The position numbers and the translations under genes are program-made. Under the pieces are notes generated by a model. The model worked only from the letters and a program-made list of their open reading frames with translations, made no database searches and was not told where the DNA came from. From Tipula vernalis (taxonomy: Eukaryota; Arthropoda; Insecta; Diptera; Tipulidae), in the NCBI GenBank assembly GCA_958295665.1, contig OY282560.1, positions 45,446,333-45,510,332 of the forward strand: a stretch of 64,000 nucleotides of DNA, in the 5' to 3' direction. Of the stretch, positions 41,831 through 53,819 are shown piece by piece. Every line of letters starts with the position of its first letter. The stretch's first letter is position 1.

Positions 41831-42411
41831 GTATATTTGGATGGACCTTGAATTCGGGTGATTTATTGATGAACCATATTGTCATGGACATTCTTCCAAG
41901 TTGTAATGATGGTATCTGGTAACCGTGAATTCCAATCAAGTTTGAGTATACACATTTTTTGTAGAATGATCTTAAATGGATAATTACGGGTGTTAACGTA
42001 CACGTATCTTGACTGCTGGATCTTCTTCAATTAGCTTGGTTGTATTTTTTATTTCTTGTTGAGAAATGAAACCCACTGTTACATAAAATGTTAACAATAT
42101 TATTTTTTAGACATTTAGGATCCTCTAATGAATCACAACCAGTCAGTAAAGGTCATCGACGTAGAAGTTAATGGCAATTATTTGGTAGGCTGCAGGATAT
42201 GACATTTAAAACTCCTCAGTAGACCGTTGAAATGTTCAGATTGCTAAATACGGAGCACATGCAGTGTTATACGTAATAGTGTCAAGCTTATAGATGATTA
42301 TTGGGCCGTTTAACTTATGGTCACTGCCAGTACATTTTCTCGATGTCGGCGATCTCGATGTTGATTTTTCCATGTGGAAAGAAATATAAGTTGTCGTCGC
42401 CGAAAGGAACC

Positions 42412-42515
42412 GTTGATCAGGGTAGATGACTCACTAAAACCACGAATGAATTCCTTTTTACTCCTTGTTGATCAGGGTAGATGACTCACTAAAACCACGA
42501 ATTAATTCCTTACTA
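42412..42515. repeat. 55-bp tandem duplication
   Basis: GTTGATCAGGGTAGATGACT, CACTAAAACCACGAATGAATTCC is repeated at 42412 and again at 42467 with one or two changes. It probably arose by slippage within the Pao-4 relic. Confidence 0.9.
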
Positions 42516-42619
42516 CGCTAATATTTTACACCAGTCGTTGCTAGAATATAGTAAAGATTGACTTGAAATTTCTTCAAGTTTCCAAAAATTTCTTCAACAG
42601 TATACTGATGTTGTCTTCA

Positions 42620-43070
42620 TGGTTATTTAGAGTGGCTGCTCCAAGACCAGCATGAATATATGTAGGCAGCAGGATCTGATTTTAATGCACCTGCGATGAG
42701 CCAACCTAAATTTTGAGTTTTGGAGAGTGGGCAGACCAGAAATTATATGCCTTTCCGGACGTAATAATTCGAAGAATACATTGGCACCTACCAATATGTC
42801 CATATCGTTATGTTTCTGGAATTTGGTATCTACCAACGTCGGGAGGGGACGTTAGAATGGATAGTGTAGTGGTTATCTAGCCGGTGTTGCTGCTCGAACG
42901 TGAACCGAAATCGGTACTTGCGTTCGTTTTAAATCTAGGCGTTGGATTGAATCAAGCAATATCCATGCTAGCTGGAGCTGTTTAGTACATGATGACATAT
43001 GAACAACCACTGTCGGCAGGATAGTATCATATCTTGAACGTAACGTATGTAATACGATTTTCAAATAAAT
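42620..43070 (-). pseudogene. pol: Pao-4 protease-RT region
   Basis: 43064-42873 encodes KIVLHTLRSRYDTILPTVVV, the end of the protease and start of the linker. 42836-42627 encodes TKFQKHNDMDILVGANVFFE, LLRPERHIISGLPTLQNSKF, matching the Pao motif usually written as DxLxGxDxF...LQNTKFGW. No RT catalytic box could be identified in the 41870-42600 stretch that follows. Confidence 0.77.
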
Positions 43071-43249
43071 TTCAGGTATCGCTATATGTGTACCTGGCTT
43101 AGCTGGTCTTATCTGAACTTTGTTCGGATTCGGTGGGTCATCACAATGGATGTAATGATTTTTGATTAGTGATGGATTATTAGATGATATTGTCGATGTT
43201 AAGTGATAATTATAAAGCAGCGTTTATTACAAATAAGGCAGCATGTCTT

Positions 43250-43900
43250 ATTATAACACTTTTTACTAATATGACCCTTGCGCAGATAATTACAGCATAA
43301 TTCATTGTCAATTACAGTTTTATGGCTGGATATGATCTGCTGGATATCATCTCATTCATAAGTGGTATAACACTTATTAATCAGATGTGAACTGCTACAG
43401 ATTTGGAATACACTTGTTAAGTGGCTCATTTCTTAGTAATTGGCTCATACATGTCCAATGAGTCACATTTTACATTTAAAAAACGTGTCTCGGCATCAGG
43501 ACCCAACGCTTGTAATCGATGGATAACTTCAACAGCGTGTTCCGCTATATGCCTTTATTTCTTCCATTTCTTGCTGACACGATGTTTGATCGAAAAATGA
43601 TTGAATATGTGAATTAGTTATCGGATTTAACTTGTTGTACCCCTTACATAGCTTATCGCAAACCTCTGTCTAATTGGCGTCAATAATACAAATATAGCGA
43701 TTCTGAAATTTGTGCATGTTACTCAGAAATATACTATCGTGTACCATTGTCGTAAACAAGTCATGAAATGACGGCTAATATTGATAATCTCCAGAAAACG
43801 GTGCAATATTTATCTTGAGCAGGAGAAATCTGAGGAGCTTATTCCTTCATAGAATATTCCTTGCTGTGTCACAAAATGTTCTAAGGTTGAATTTAAGTCA
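43250..43900 (-). pseudogene. gag: Pao-4 gag
   Basis: About 43840-43710 reads KINIAPFSGDYQYWPSFHDL followed by FTTMVHDSIFLSNMHKFQ, the conserved start of the Pao capsid region. About 43550-43470 retains ALGPDAETRF. About 43310-43270 retains LCCNYLRKGHISKKC, an intact CX2CX4HX4C knuckle. Frames shift repeatedly between these islands. Confidence 0.78.
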
Positions 43901-44234
43901 AGGGTATCAGCAGATATGAGTTTTCGCTTTGTAGATACTATTCAGAAAATTATTTAGAAAAAAATCTTGCATTAGTAGCCGTTTTAACAGAAGTGGATGA
44001 GAAATGATTTCGGACCCTCAATACAGCAATATACGGCATTATTGTGTAGTATTGTATTTATCAAGAGTGTTCACCAACCATGTAGCCACGACACTTCTAC
44101 TGCTATTCCTAAAAAAATTATGATTGTGGATATAACACCCGCATCGTTGTGAAGTTTTCAACACATTTTATGCGAGCGTACTTTATTTAACAGTGTAATT
44201 CAACCATAAATAGGACCCATCAGGCTACCACGAT

Positions 44235-44870
44235 GTGTCCTGTTTATCGTGTCTAGCTAAGTGTAGGATCGTGTTCCTCATATTATGGGAATTAACTGGC
44301 GCCGTTATGATTGTCATTCCTCGAACAATTCCATCAGCAGTGTCTAAATACTTCCTAATACTTTGGCTGTTTGCCGTGGGTAAATTGAATGCCTCACAAG
44401 GTCTTACACCAACATGCTCAGTTTATGATCTTCAAATTGATTGTTGTTCAAATTCATGTACAACGTCAACGTCACATCCGTTACGGTTGTTTTTCTCGTC
44501 ACATTTCTGGCTGCAGGAAAACGAATTATTTGATTACTCACTGGAACTCATGATAGGGACCAAAATGAACATGCATATTTTGTTTGTTTGTACACGTTCT
44601 GGAGAAAACGAAAATTTACTCATCAATCAATTTTTTACTGCATTGAATAGTTCTTGCGCCTGTGTACTATTATCTGTGACAATTTCTGCAGCTATTCGTC
44701 TGGTTTGTCGTAACGCCAAATACCAACTAGATATGATCTGCCTTGGTAACCAAGCTTTTAAACAGGGTAAGGTACCTCTTGGTGGAGGTAATTTTAAATT
44801 TTCCGACCTTTTATTTGAACAGTACGGCGCGCATCGAATGTCATCAAGAAGGTTGTTTTGCCCACCTTAG
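44235..44870 (+). CDS. Unrecognised 211-codon ORF
   Basis: This uninterrupted plus-strand frame begins ATG 44235 and ends TAG after PP. It is Cys- and hydrophobic-rich (CLAKCRIVFLILWELTGAVM, KYFLILWLFAVG), with CSVYDLQIDCCSNSCTTS in the middle and a polar C-terminal third. I recognise no domain. The minus strand of the same DNA has a shorter clean stretch (YLDTADGIVRGMTIITAPVN) that could equally be the original coding strand of a transposon relic. It lies just upstream of Pao-4 in its 5' direction. Confidence that the plus-strand ORF is a gene is low. Confidence 0.2.
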   Translation: MSCLSCLAKCRIVFLILWELTGAVMIVIPRTIPSAVSKYFLILWLFAVGKLNASQGLTPTCSVYDLQIDCCSNSCTTSTSHPLRLFFSSHFWLQENELFDYSLELMIGTKMNMHILFVCTRSGENENLLINQFFTALNSSCACVLLSVTISAAIRLVCRNAKYQLDMICLGNQAFKQGKVPLGGGNFKFSDLLFEQYGAHRMSSRRLFCPP

Positions 44871-45985
44871 GTACCTAACCTAATGTAGTATAGAAACCAA
44901 TTTATTTACATTTAAGTTTTTTAAATAACCGAATTTTGTATGGTGCAATGGCAGTCTGCCACGGATTAGCCGATAATAAAGCAGCTTGCATGGCATATTC
45001 TCAGCTGAATATCAGCTGAGTTTGCCTGTTAAGAGGTAAGAAGAATCCATCTAAAAATGCTTGAATGAGCAAATGTTTGTCCTATGGACACAATTTGCTC
45101 TGATAAAGCATGAATCACTACTGATAATTAAACGATGAGGTATGTTCACTAAAAGTGTTTTTTATTCGTACTTATGTAGGTGAAGTTTGTTGCAAGTTAA
45201 ACAATTAGTTACATCTGGACATTGTTCAGTTTGATTCATTAAATTCTTTCGAATTTTCGTACTACAACTGCAAAACTTCAGCCACCTTTTGCAGCTCTTA
45301 AGCAACTCACCCAACCCATATGTCATCCTACCAGAACTCCAGATCAGGCTAATGACACTAGTAATTTGTTAAGTCTCTTCCTAACAAGTTACCCTGTGGT
45401 ATAACCACATCTGTCGATTACTCCCTAGGAAATTCCGACCATCGGCTTAATACTGCGGAATTTTCTGCATCGCAGACATGTAATATGAGCTTACAAAATT
45501 TACATTAAATCAAAGGAACAGTTCATTTCGTCTAGGCTCGACGAGTGGAAAGAGGCGACCGTTCTCAGGGAAGCATCTATTCACATTTATTTAACAAACC
45601 CAACACCTCCAAAGTTAGCGGCTTTCAGAGCGGCTGTAGAAATCATGCGCCTGTAACTATAACTAGAAATTTTGTCAAATTCTGAATTCGGACAGTGGTT
45701 AACATTCTTTCTGGGGATTCGACCGTAAAGTTCAGGAAAACTTCCTAAGTAACTGAAAGCTTAATCATCTTCCTTTAAAAGATGGGCTTCTGGCCACAAA
45801 ATTTGCCACAAATTCAAATCTTTTATGATTCAGAGCTAGAGTAGTTGTAAATATTCTTGCTGACATTGACGCCAACAAATCAACTGGTACTGACTTGGTC
45901 CTAAAAAGATGTTCGATTTACATCATCAATCTGAGTCAGACTTGCCAGGGTTCGAGGACAATTACTAGTCAGTTGTTGCAGAACG
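44871..45985. other. No gene recognised
   Basis: Mixed-composition DNA without convincing coding sequence. LTNPTPPKLAAFRAAVEIM (about 45595-45650) faintly resembles the Pao integrase segment around the catalytic Glu, but I do not claim it. Confidence 0.4.
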
Positions 45986-46044
45986 AAATTGAGACAATTT
46001 AAGGGCAGCTCAAAAATTTCAATTTTTCAGAAGTTCTTTCCTTA

Positions 46045-46580
46045 ACTGATGCAAATTATAATAAGGCATTGCAGAAGCTGATAGAAAAATACGACCGAAA
46101 ACGCTATACAGTCAACGCCTTTATTAAAAATTATATGGATCAACCCAGTGTAATTCACTCAAATGTCACTAATATTAGGAAACTAACGGATGCCTTGGAT
46201 GATTCACTTAGAGGGCTTAAGGCGCTTGGTCCAGATGCCGAAAAGCGTGATCCTTGGCTAATACATATTGCACTGAATATAAATAAGATAAAGAAATCAG
46301 GTGTTTTTGGGCACAGGAAACGGCGGAAAATGATCTTCCTAAAATTGATGAATTCATCCCTTTCTTATAGAAAACGAGAAGACGTGCTGTTCGATTATCA
46401 GTTACCCGAGCTTATTCAGTTGAAGCAACACCAGAACGCATGTAAAACAATAGCATGACATCGAGCGACATGTCGGAAGACATCCAACAAACTAACAGAT
46501 GTTTCAATTGCTTAAATGGAGGTCATAGAATGCATGAGTACCACAGGAAACACCATACATCATTGCATTGATCTGCAGAT
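46045..46580 (+). pseudogene. gag: Pao-5 gag
   Basis: The ORF 46069-46458 reads ALQKLIEKYDRKRYTVNAFI (its start lies upstream of the first in-frame Met-like codon), LTDALDDSLRGLKALGPDAE and DPWLIHIALNIN, matching the Pao gag C-terminal half. About 46490-46555 in another frame gives RCFNCLNGGHRMHEYHRKHH, a CCHC knuckle in which the last Cys is replaced by Tyr. Confidence 0.82.
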
Positions 46581-46919
46581 GGAGCAAAGGTATTAAGCAA
46601 AGATCAACAAGCATGTTCAATAGTTCATAAAGCGGATCTATCAATAATTAATGAAACAACAAAACTTAAAGCCGAAGTAGAAACAAAAGTGCACATGGTA
46701 AGGTCGGTAGTCTCAAAACGGCAACGGTCAGTGGTAAAAATATCGAGCGCTATTGGACTCAGCGTCACACTCATCCTTTTTTTTGAGGCGTGTTTGCAAG
46801 ATTTAAATCACGAAAATGCACAGATTCTGGTACGACATCAACCGAGTTTACAATTGCATCCATGGGCCAAACAATCACAATGAAAACTGAGGGGTTTTTC
46901 ATCCCAAACACATCATCCC

Positions 46920-47790
46920 ACATTGATGTACTGCTGGGAGTGGACATATTATGTACATAAGCCGGAAGTTAACAAATGAATTACCAGCGATAAGTACAAA
47001 CTTTGGTTGGATAGTGGTCGGAAGAACTGCTGAAGACGATCAAGGTACAAGCACAACCAAAATCTTTCACGACCTAGTAGACATTTACACAACACTTCGC
47101 AAATTCTGGGAATTAGAAGAGCTACCAAAAGCTATCAGAAGGACACCAGAGAAAAAAATGTGGATTTATTCCAAGCAATGATCCAATATGTTTAAGCAAT
47201 CTTCCAATATGCATGGAAATACTTATAATGCTGCACTAAGTCGGCTAAAAACAGTGGAGAAGAAGTTTGAACGCGATCGTGATTTCGGAAGGCTGCTTAG
47301 AACATTTATGTCGGAGACAAACACATATTTCCTTCCACACCACAAGGTACTGAAAGGAAGTAGCACGATAACAATACTCAGGATGGTTTTTGACGCATCC
47401 AATAATGACCAACAAGACTTTTACTCTATTATATTTAAATGGTGGGTCCTGTGTCAGGGGTAGGCATTAAATTAATGCACTACATCAACCGAGAAGTTTA
47501 AAGGATCAACGAAGTTTAAAATTGCAGCCTACTTAGTCAGAAGCCGCCATATTACAGTACTTGCATGTCGATGACATGATCATCAGAGCAAGTTCCATAG
47601 CACTGGTTAAGATTTTACTACAACAGGTGATAAACCCATTGATGAGTTATGCATTTAAACTTCGAAAATTCTTAACAAACAATGAGTTTGCCACGGCTCG
47701 ACCCAGAAAATATCTAGAAAAACATTATTCGCAAATAGTGTTCGATTGGTTATCGGCGCATCCAAGCAATTAGACCATTTTCGTGGCAAA
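46920..47790 (+). pseudogene. pol: Pao-5 protease-RT linker and RT fragments
   Basis: 46951-47181 reads LTNELPAISTNFGWIVVGRT, then DLVDIYTTLRKFWELEELPK, matching the Pao pattern ...FGWIVSG...LRRFWELEE. 47188-47463 reads ALSRLKTVEKKFERDRDFGR, YFLPHHKVLKG, MVFDASNND. 47555-47700 reads LHVDDMIIRASS and AFKLRKFLTNN, where the usual YVDD is HVDD. The palm between them is deleted. Confidence 0.82.
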
Positions 47791-47938
47791 TTGGAAAAGT
47801 GAAATAATACAGTTGTACAAGCTAGAACACTGGTGGGACAATCAGGTTGATGCTGTTGAAGCTGTGGTCGAGTGGGCCATATTGGTTGATTGATGCCGAT
47901 CAGATAATGGTCGAATCATTACGCAGTCAAATTTTTTT

Positions 47939-47964
47939 GGGGGAGGGGGGGGGAGGGGGGGAGA
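47939..47964. repeat. G-rich tract with G-quadruplex potential
   Basis: GGGGGAGGGGGGGGAGGGGG-type sequence of three long G-runs separated by single A bases, on the plus strand, preceded by T8. Confidence 0.8.
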
Positions 47965-49270
47965 GAAATTTCCTCACAAACATCATACGGCGAAGGTTTC
48001 GGATAATCAGAGGCAAAATGATATCCAGAGCAAAAGTGCATATAGGTACATTAAATGCATCAAGTACAATTCAAAGAGGAAAAATCAGCTTATGGGAAAT
48101 CTATCACCAGAAAGGTTTCAGTATGTGCATCCATTTTACAAAGTGGGTGTATAATATCAAAGCTTACCTAAATATACAAGCCGTCAGGTTAAAATTCGAA
48201 CTTAATGTAAGGGGGATAGATAGACAAAAAAAAAATGAATTCTTCATACAAATCATATGAAAAGTTATGTTTTTTTAATATCGTTTTTCTTAAATGAAAA
48301 GTCTTACAAAAATGAATTTTGTTTTCTACGTTATCAAGAAGAATGGTTAGTAAATATACGATTTAAAGATTAATTAATAAAATTTTGTTTATAGATACAT
48401 ATTTAATTAATGTTTTACTAAAACCCCTTTATTTACAAACATATCTTTAAACCTCATGACGTCATAACTTTCGTTCATGTTTTTTTTTGTAATAAGCCAT
48501 TAGTGACACCAACTTATAAACTCGACTAATTAAATAAGTTAAAAAAAACCAAATGGCCGTGTAGTTTTTGTGTTTGAAATCAGATGGCGGTAATAAGAAA
48601 TTGAAATAAATTCACATTTCAGAAAAACAATTCAAAATAATGTTTTAGCAAGTTAGGAGTATAATTTAGTAAATAAAAAGTTTAACGAGCATGCGGATCT
48701 ATTTCATCCGAACATTATTGATTTGAAGCCGAAAAATTCGGACGATGCGTTTGTTTCCAACATTCAAAAATTGCAATAATGATTTGAATGATTCATACCA
48801 ATTAAGTACTTTTAAAATTGAGGTCGTAATCCAACACTTTCACAAAAGATTTTCAAGTTTTAATTGGCTCTGATAAATTATTCTTTATAAACTAAAAAAT
48901 TTTAATAAAATTGTTGTTTTTTTTTTTTTTCAAATAATTAATATTAATGCACATAAATTTCGAACATAAAAACCACTCTGACAATTTAATTGCTCTATTA
49001 AGCATAATAAGTTCGGGGAAAACAAAATAAAACGGATTATTAATTTTTATAACTCATTCGAACAGAAATAGTAACCGAAAAATGTATTTTTTGTGGTAAA
49101 CTACAGATGTCACTAATTGCTCACTACACTTGACAGTGTACAAAATGGAAAAGCTAATTTTTTGACATACTATATTTCTCAACAAATGTCATACTTGTCA
49201 TTGGAGAAAAGTAGGAAGTTGAATTTTTTTTTTTTTTTTAATTATTTAAATTAATTTATTTATTTAATTA
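47965..49270. other. No gene recognised
   Basis: AT-rich DNA with T-runs at about 48480, 48919 and 49227. The frame RGKMISRAKVHIGTLNASST (about 48010) has no recognised family. Confidence 0.45.
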
Positions 49271-49271
49271 A

Positions 49272-49550
49272 ACATCCGTACTAACGATTTTACTAAATTT
49301 AGTACACGACAAAGATGATTCCAAATTTAGGCGATTCAGTCCAAACGACCAACCCGTGCAAACTGTTAAAGAAACTTATGTATGACTGTATTTTGGAGCG
49401 GAAAATTTTAAAAATTTTGATCCCATTACCGCATCCGTATTTGATTTTATTTATCAAGTATCACAATCATCAGATAAAGTAACAGAGGAAATACTATATG
49501 AAATTTTACAAAAGATCGAGAAAAAATCGATTGAATGGTTTCCCATTTAA
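49272..49550 (+). pseudogene. Unrecognised coding-like relic with one internal stop
   Basis: One frame reads VHDKDDSKFRRFSPNDQPVQ, then TVKETYV, TGA (49383), then LYFGAENFKNFDPITASVFD, then a helix-like VTEEILYEILQKIEKKSIEW before TAA. The composition is protein-like and polar, unlike the Lys/Asn/Phe noise of neighbouring AT-rich frames. It has no ATG and a stop in the middle. I recognise no family; it may be an exon or a fragment of a lost gene or element. Confidence 0.3.
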
Positions 49551-49717
49551 CAGAATTATTGCACTGTTAAAAATATTTTCAAAATTTAAAAAAACGTTGT
49601 GTAGCCAACTTCATAATATCAAAAAAAATTTGTTTTTACAAAACAAGATCTTACGTCATTGATTTCGTTTTTATACGAAACTAAACGAAACAGAAACTTG
49701 ACATTTGGTGTTTAATT

Positions 49718-49966
49718 AGCGGCGTTTTTTTATTCGCTCCGGATAGCTGCTATCAAGAGCCATTATATAAAAAGTGGCTCCCGATAGCGCTCCGTTTAAA
49801 TAGGTAGAGCCAAATATTTTTTATATGAAGTTTTTGCTAAACAATTGAATTAAAAATGATAGTTTGATGTTAAATAAGTTTAATTTACCAATAAATAACG
49901 CCTCAAATTTAAATTTAGGCGTAAAAAAATGACGGCTCTCGATAGCAACTATAACAAAACGCCGCT
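49718..49966. mobile_element. MITE-like element, ~249 bp, with terminal inverted repeats
   Basis: The left end AGCGGCGTTTTTTTATTCGC followed by GATAGCTGCTATCAAGAGCC mirrors the right end GGCTCTCGATAGCAACTATA followed by ACAAAACGCCGCT. Arms are about 32-43 bp and imperfect. No transposase is present. The target duplication is not clear (flanks are TT-rich on both sides). The internal GATAGCGCTCC repeats part of the arm. Confidence 0.7.
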
Positions 49967-52900
49967 TTTGTTTTAAGCCTTTGGACGACACTAACTAACT
50001 TAATAAGATAAGACCAGATAAGACCAGAATAAGACCAGAGATGTCACTGTTTAATTTTTAATCGAAAGTTGCTGCTGCGATTTAGTATTAATGGATTAAA
50101 ATAGATGGCAAGCTGAAGCAACCACAAAAAAATGTGTGTCGTTGCGTTTGTGCGCTGAGACATATTTAGGATAAAATTGCTAAGCGTTATAAAAGTTTAA
50201 AAAAAAACTCATAATGGGTTGGGCTTGCAATATGGGCACGATCGTATATTTCATTCGATATACCATTCAAAGCTTGAACGTATCTATAATTTATCGGCAC
50301 CTTCCATCGATTTTATTTCTTCAGTTCCATTGAGTCCACATCACACCTGGTGTTCAAAAAATTTCAAAATGGCAGTTGTTATAGATCTCGCAATGAATTT
50401 GGACGGAAATTGGCCAATCAGAAGTCGTCCTCTCACTCACTGACGGTGACAGATTATAGTGGTCTGACTTGGAGAACCTACCAAATTGGGAAACCAAAGC
50501 TACATTTCTGGTATCCCCAAACTAACCAAATTAAACTCTGCATGATACATTTTTTTGTAAACTGTAATTGGAAGTACTTTTTAGTCAATCAAATTCTTAC
50601 GTTTCATTTTATTTTGGTACTGTGTCGAAATTAGCCAAAAATTAAACGTGTTTTGGTAATTGATACCCACGGCTGTTTTTTTTTTGTTGTTATTTAATTC
50701 TAGATTGTATAATGCATATCTTCCCTTTCTCTGTGAACCACTTAAATACTAAAAATAATTTTGTATCACTTTTGATTTATTTTGCTTGATACAATGTAAA
50801 TAGTATTATTTTGCTTGATACACTGAAAATAGTTCCTTTGGAAAGTTGTTTGCAGCCAGTTGGGTACAATACTTTTATTTTAGGGAATGGTTAATTGCAT
50901 GACTGAATTATAATTATGAAAGTTCAACTTTAGGTGACCTCAATTTATTAACAAATCTTCACACGTTGAAAAGATTTGTATCATGTGGTGCATGAAAGTG
51001 TAAAATGAAAAGGAAATTATTGCGCTGAAATCGAATGTTCGCAATTAACCGATTAGGGTTTCCGCATTAAGAGCTTCGATCAAATATGTATTTTAGAAAA
51101 TCTTAAAAGCATAAAAAATTACCATGTATATAATATACATATACAAACGAAGGCTGAGGAGCAACAGAGCTTGAAAAAGAAGGTTTTTGAAAAAAATGCG
51201 TACATGCGATGATGGATAGATTTACACGGATTTTGTCTATCAATTGTCAGATTAAAACAGAAGTTACGATTTGATTACGCCATATTCTAATAAGGTTATA
51301 GAACTTTGGCGCGATCCCAAAATAATCGCTCAACACAATTTGTAAGCTCTTCATGCTTTTACGGGGTCTTACATATACAATTTTAAATTGTCTTTGCTTC
51401 AAAATGTATAATGTTGAAGGACAGGCAAATTACACACAAAACAAAAATGATTGATTGAACTGTTTTTATTTGTACAATTATTTTATACATATATCGTGTG
51501 GTCGTGGTTAACATTGTGTAAGATACATATTCCCAGCATCTCTATAGATAATAACAGGTGCGTACATATTTACTATGCACGACAGTGAGCCTATCATCCA
51601 ATTAAATTAAATGACGACGGCCGTCACAATGGATTATAATTCCCATCGATCAATGTACTGCGGTTTTATAAAAATAAAAAATAAAAATCACAAAATGATT
51701 ACTCAATATGCTATAAAACGCGATCGAATGATTCAATCTCATTACTTTTCGTGTCTACTTTTAATAATTTGCCACATTTATCACCGCACATAAAAAAAAA
51801 AATTGTCAATGCCACACAGCCATTAAATAAAATGTTTACGTAAAGATATAAACCAAAAAAGATCGCAGGTGATCATGATTTCGATAAAGATCTCACAACA
51901 AAAAAACCTTTCTAATAGTCAAGACTAATTTGTTGGTGCACAACGAAAAAAAAAAACCAAACCATAATTGACATTTTGATGCATTTAATGTGTTGCCCGA
52001 TGATTTTGGAATGAGGCCTTCGATCGGTTATTGTTCCATTGCGATCGCGTACACTTTATACCATGAACGCAATTTGTTTACGTATAATTAAATTTTGTTT
52101 ACATGCTATGGTTAAAAAAAAAAAACGAAAAACGAAAAATCCAAAATCAAAACAATTAAATAATCTGCTGTCTGTAGAGTGTAGAAGCTAAGATGATAGA
52201 TAAAGAAAATAAAAATTAAATTATACAACCAAGGTCGAGATGGTAATGAAGATGGTATAAAGCAGCGCTTTCCAAATAGATGCCTGCGCAGGTTATATCT
52301 GCCGATTAATGATGCGGCGTTTCAGAACTGCATACGATGCATCCAGTAAAAAATTATACAGTGGAGACTAAATATCTGACCCAGTTCAAATTTAGATTTC
52401 AAATGAGTGTCTTTATAAGAAAATTTTGAGTTCGCTTTATATTATCGAATTGGCTAGGCCCAAATTGTTGTCTAATTTCGTTACTCAATTGAGAAAGAAG
52501 CTGCTAAGAAAATTATTAAGCGTTTCGTAGGAGGTACGGTGGCCATAAGATAGTTCCTGCACTAACCAATTCTCGACCAACCGGCTCCAGCATATCCTGA
52601 TGTGTATTAAATTTTATAGTGCATTTTATATGAAAATCGTAAATGTTGACCCAATTTTATTGGCGACTACTGAAAAACTCAGTCACCCAGGTGTGTCTTG
52701 TTAACAGGAAGGTTAAATAATCCTCGTCCATATACTAAAATAAAAATTTGTGGAAAATTCTGTGCTAGGTTGGTTAGACAGCGGTGCAAGCGTCGGTATC
52801 CTCGGAAAGGACATGAAAGCTTTTTAAGAAAACTGAGATTAAATTTACTAAAGCTGTAGTGGCCCTGTTCAAAACAAACATTTTTGCTTAATTTTGATAG

Positions 52901-53007
52901 CGAAACAACGAAAATTATGTGAAGATGTAATTGACTTTTCTGAAATTATTAACTGTTAAAAATAATAGTTTAATTACATTAGTGCGGGAAAATATAAAGT
53001 GATTAAA
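49967..53007. other. No gene recognised
   Basis: AT-rich. The ORFs at 50219-50443 and 50350-50634 overlap in two frames and show no domain. The possible 5' LTR and primer-binding region of Gypsy-2 should lie in about 52600-53000, where TGGCGACTACTGAAA (about 52661) could be a primer-binding-like site; this is weak. Confidence 0.45.
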
Positions 53008-53788
53008 ATGAGTGACGAAGAGAAAGATAATTTAATACAAAAACAGGGTGAAGCCAATATTCACTCCTCCAGACTCATGGTCCCGGATTTCTATAGACTC
53101 AATCCGCAAGCTTGGTTTATGCAGATCGAGCTTCAGTTCCAATTACATAAAATAAGCTCAGATACTGTAAAATTTCTGACGGTGGCTACATCACTACCTA
53201 CCGGTATATTTTCATCTGTAGTGGATCTCATTCAGTCACCGCCAGCAAGCAATAAATATAACACACTGAAAAAGGTATTGATTGACAGATATTCGCTATC
53301 ACAAGAAAAACGCCTGAAGGAAGGAACTCGTCAGTACCATCAGGGCAATGAAAGGTTTAGCGGGTGACCACATCAGCGAAGATATCGTACGCAAACTCTG
53401 GATGAGGAAAATGCCTAAAATCATCCAAGTTGCACTTGTCGGATTTGAAGATAAGCGAACAGTGGATCTAATTGCCAAAGCGGACCGCATGTCTGAAGCG
53501 GCAGAATTACCCAACATTTCGCCGATGGATTCCGCCCAATCTTCTTCGAGCAAATCAACAACGTCAAAAAAATCGGAGATTTCAGAATTGAAGGAGCAAA
53601 TATCCAAGCTCCAAATATCCGTTGCAGCCCTTGCTACAGGTAATCCTAATCGCTCCAGAAGTCCGCAGCCTTCAAGCCGGTCACATTTCAGACCAAGGAG
53701 CTGCAGCAGATCTCAAAATAAGTACAGATTTTGTTGGTATCATTTTAAGTTCGGCGCTAGAGCACAAAAATGCCGGCCACGAAATTAA
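53008..53788 (+). pseudogene. gag: Gypsy-2 gag
   Basis: From ATG 53008: MSDEEKDNLIQKQGE, then VPDFYRLNPQAWFMQIELQF, VATSLPTGIFSSVVDLIQSP and LIDRYSLSQEKRL. A frameshift near 53315 leads to STIRAMKGLAGDHISEDIVR, LWMRKMPKIIQVALVGFE and AKADRMSEAAELP, then an Arg/Ser-rich tail and [18 protein letters not shown], which is a short CX2H-type ending rather than a full CCHC. This is the layout of a Gypsy gag. A short segment between QEKRL and STIRAM is also missing. Confidence 0.85.
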
Positions 53789-53819
53789 CTGTCAAAGCAA
53801 TGACAGTTGCCATCAACAC

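Larger units (their letters stand above)
41230..44170 (-). mobile_element. BEL/Pao retrotransposon relic (Pao-4), heavily decayed
   Basis: Gag, zinc knuckle, protease-RT linker, RNase H and the start of integrase can be read in order on the minus strand. Stops occur every few dozen codons. LTRs were not identified. Confidence 0.8.
45990..47920 (+). mobile_element. BEL/Pao retrotransposon relic (Pao-5)
   Basis: Gag, zinc knuckle, protease-RT linker and part of RT lie in order. The integrase and RNase H are missing and LTRs are not seen. It ends near a G-rich tract at 47939. Confidence 0.82.

Noticed and set aside
45591..45660. Possible Pao integrase segment (LTNPTPPKLAAFRAAVEIM)
   Set aside because: Similarity is faint and lacks the Gly-Gly-Leu-Trp-Glu core; too weak to annotate.
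50219..50634. Two overlapping ORFs of 74 and 94 codons
   Set aside because: No domain, no splice or promoter context, and they overlap in different frames; likely chance.
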